From contig JAPLFM010000293.1 in the NCBI GenBank assembly GCA_026390675.1, positions 1 through 33,086 on the forward strand: DNA of 33,086 bases, written 5' to 3'. The stretch comes from Candidatus Kapaibacterium sp. (lineage in GTDB: Bacteria; Bacteroidota; Ignavibacteria; Kapaibacteriales; UBA2268). The notes beneath the pieces were generated by a model. It searched no databases, had not been told where the DNA came from, and saw nothing but the letters and a program-made list of their open reading frames with translations. Position 1 is the first letter of the stretch. Each line of letters begins with the position of its first letter. The position numbers were made by a program, and so were the translations under genes. This document shows, piece by piece, positions 32,841 to 33,086 of this stretch.

Positions 32841-33086
32841 TTAATGTAGCTTTTGACGAATCTTCTTTTCACTCATTCCACGTAGGTAGTAAAGTTTAGA
32901 ACGTCTAACTTTACCAACGTGAACTATTTCAATTGATTGAACCATTGGTGAAAACATTGGAAATATTCTTTCAACACCAACACCGTTTGAAATTTTTCTT
33001 ACAGTAAATGATTTAGAAATACCACCATTTTGAATCCCAATAACAATACCACGATAATTCTGGATACGTTCTTTCTCGCCTTCCAC
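32841..33086 (-). CDS. rplS: Large-subunit ribosomal protein bL19 (5' end outside window)
   Basis: 81 codons reading in from the right edge; the track's GTG start at the boundary corresponds to an internal Val of the family (V-x-EG-x-KERIQ), so the true N-terminus (~30-35 residues) lies beyond the window. Family blocks are unmistakable: [37 protein letters not shown], and [14 protein letters not shown] at the end. bL19 sits at the 30S-50S interface. In most genomes it follows rpsP-rimM-trmD, expected to the right of this window. Confidence 0.95.
   Translation of the reverse strand: MEGEKERIQNYRGIVIGIQNGGISKSFTVRKISNGVGVERIFPMFSPMVQSIEIVHVGKVRRSKLYYLRGMSEKKIRQKLH

Noticed and set aside
1-33086. 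CRISPR array, rRNA operon or complete insertion sequence
   Set aside because: No regularly spaced direct repeats, rRNA cores or transposase motifs were found on either strand.

Overview
The window looks like a piece of a low-GC genome from the Bacteroidota/Chlorobi side of the FCB group. Evidence: a surface protein ends in a type IX secretion sorting domain (PNPF...GIYYL), there are TonB-dependent receptor genes, one gene is a probable serine palmitoyltransferase, and several transcription units carry the Bacteroidota-style -7 box TAnnTTTG. Unlike many Bacteroidia, several genes also have clear Shine-Dalgarno sequences (AGAGG before mltD, AAGGA before rplY and the TonB receptor). The placement is inference; a Kapabacteria/Ignavibacteria-like lineage would fit, but no rRNA gene is present to test it.

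Left part (1-6.5 kb): the 3' end of a secreted fibronectin-like protein, a periplasmic copper-type HMA protein with a Cys/Lys tail, two terminators, a sphingolipid-type alpha-oxoamine synthase (minus strand), a glutamine synthetase gene split by a frame-disrupting deletion (minus strand), then tRNA-Gln, prs and rplY (plus strand), closed by a strong terminator.

Middle (6.6-18.1 kb): a minus-strand run of an unknown beta-rich exported protein, an unknown lipoprotein, a small membrane-anchored protein ending in a Pro-rich tail, and a TonB-dependent receptor. Next on the plus strand come an MltD-like lytic transglycosylase with five LysM repeats, a palindromic intergenic repeat, a DUF805 membrane protein, a sigma-54 activator without a receiver domain, tyrS, and a DUF58 protein whose TTG start abuts the tyrS stop.

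Accessory island (18.1-23.2 kb): a PLD-helicase-DUF3427 protein like the type IV restriction enzyme SauUSI, a truncated KilA-N gene fused tail-to-tail with a scrap of a GNAT gene, an N-terminal scrap of an ornithine-cyclodeaminase-like gene, an apparently intact YefM-YoeB toxin-antitoxin pair, and an intact GNAT acetyltransferase. This is the most plastic part of the window.

Right part (23.4-33.1 kb): a tight plus-strand envelope operon consisting of a 1043-aa exported TPR protein, a beta-barrel with a TonB-receptor-like C-terminus but no plug, a single-pass SPOR protein, a TonB energy transducer, a polytopic membrane protein and a family 9 glycosyltransferase. It ends at a hairpin terminator that faces the convergent rplS gene (cut by the window edge). 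I found no clearly new multi-gene defence system. The best candidates for further study are the accessory island, the plug-less barrel/TonB/SPOR/TPR operon, and the uncharacterised genes beside the TonB receptor.
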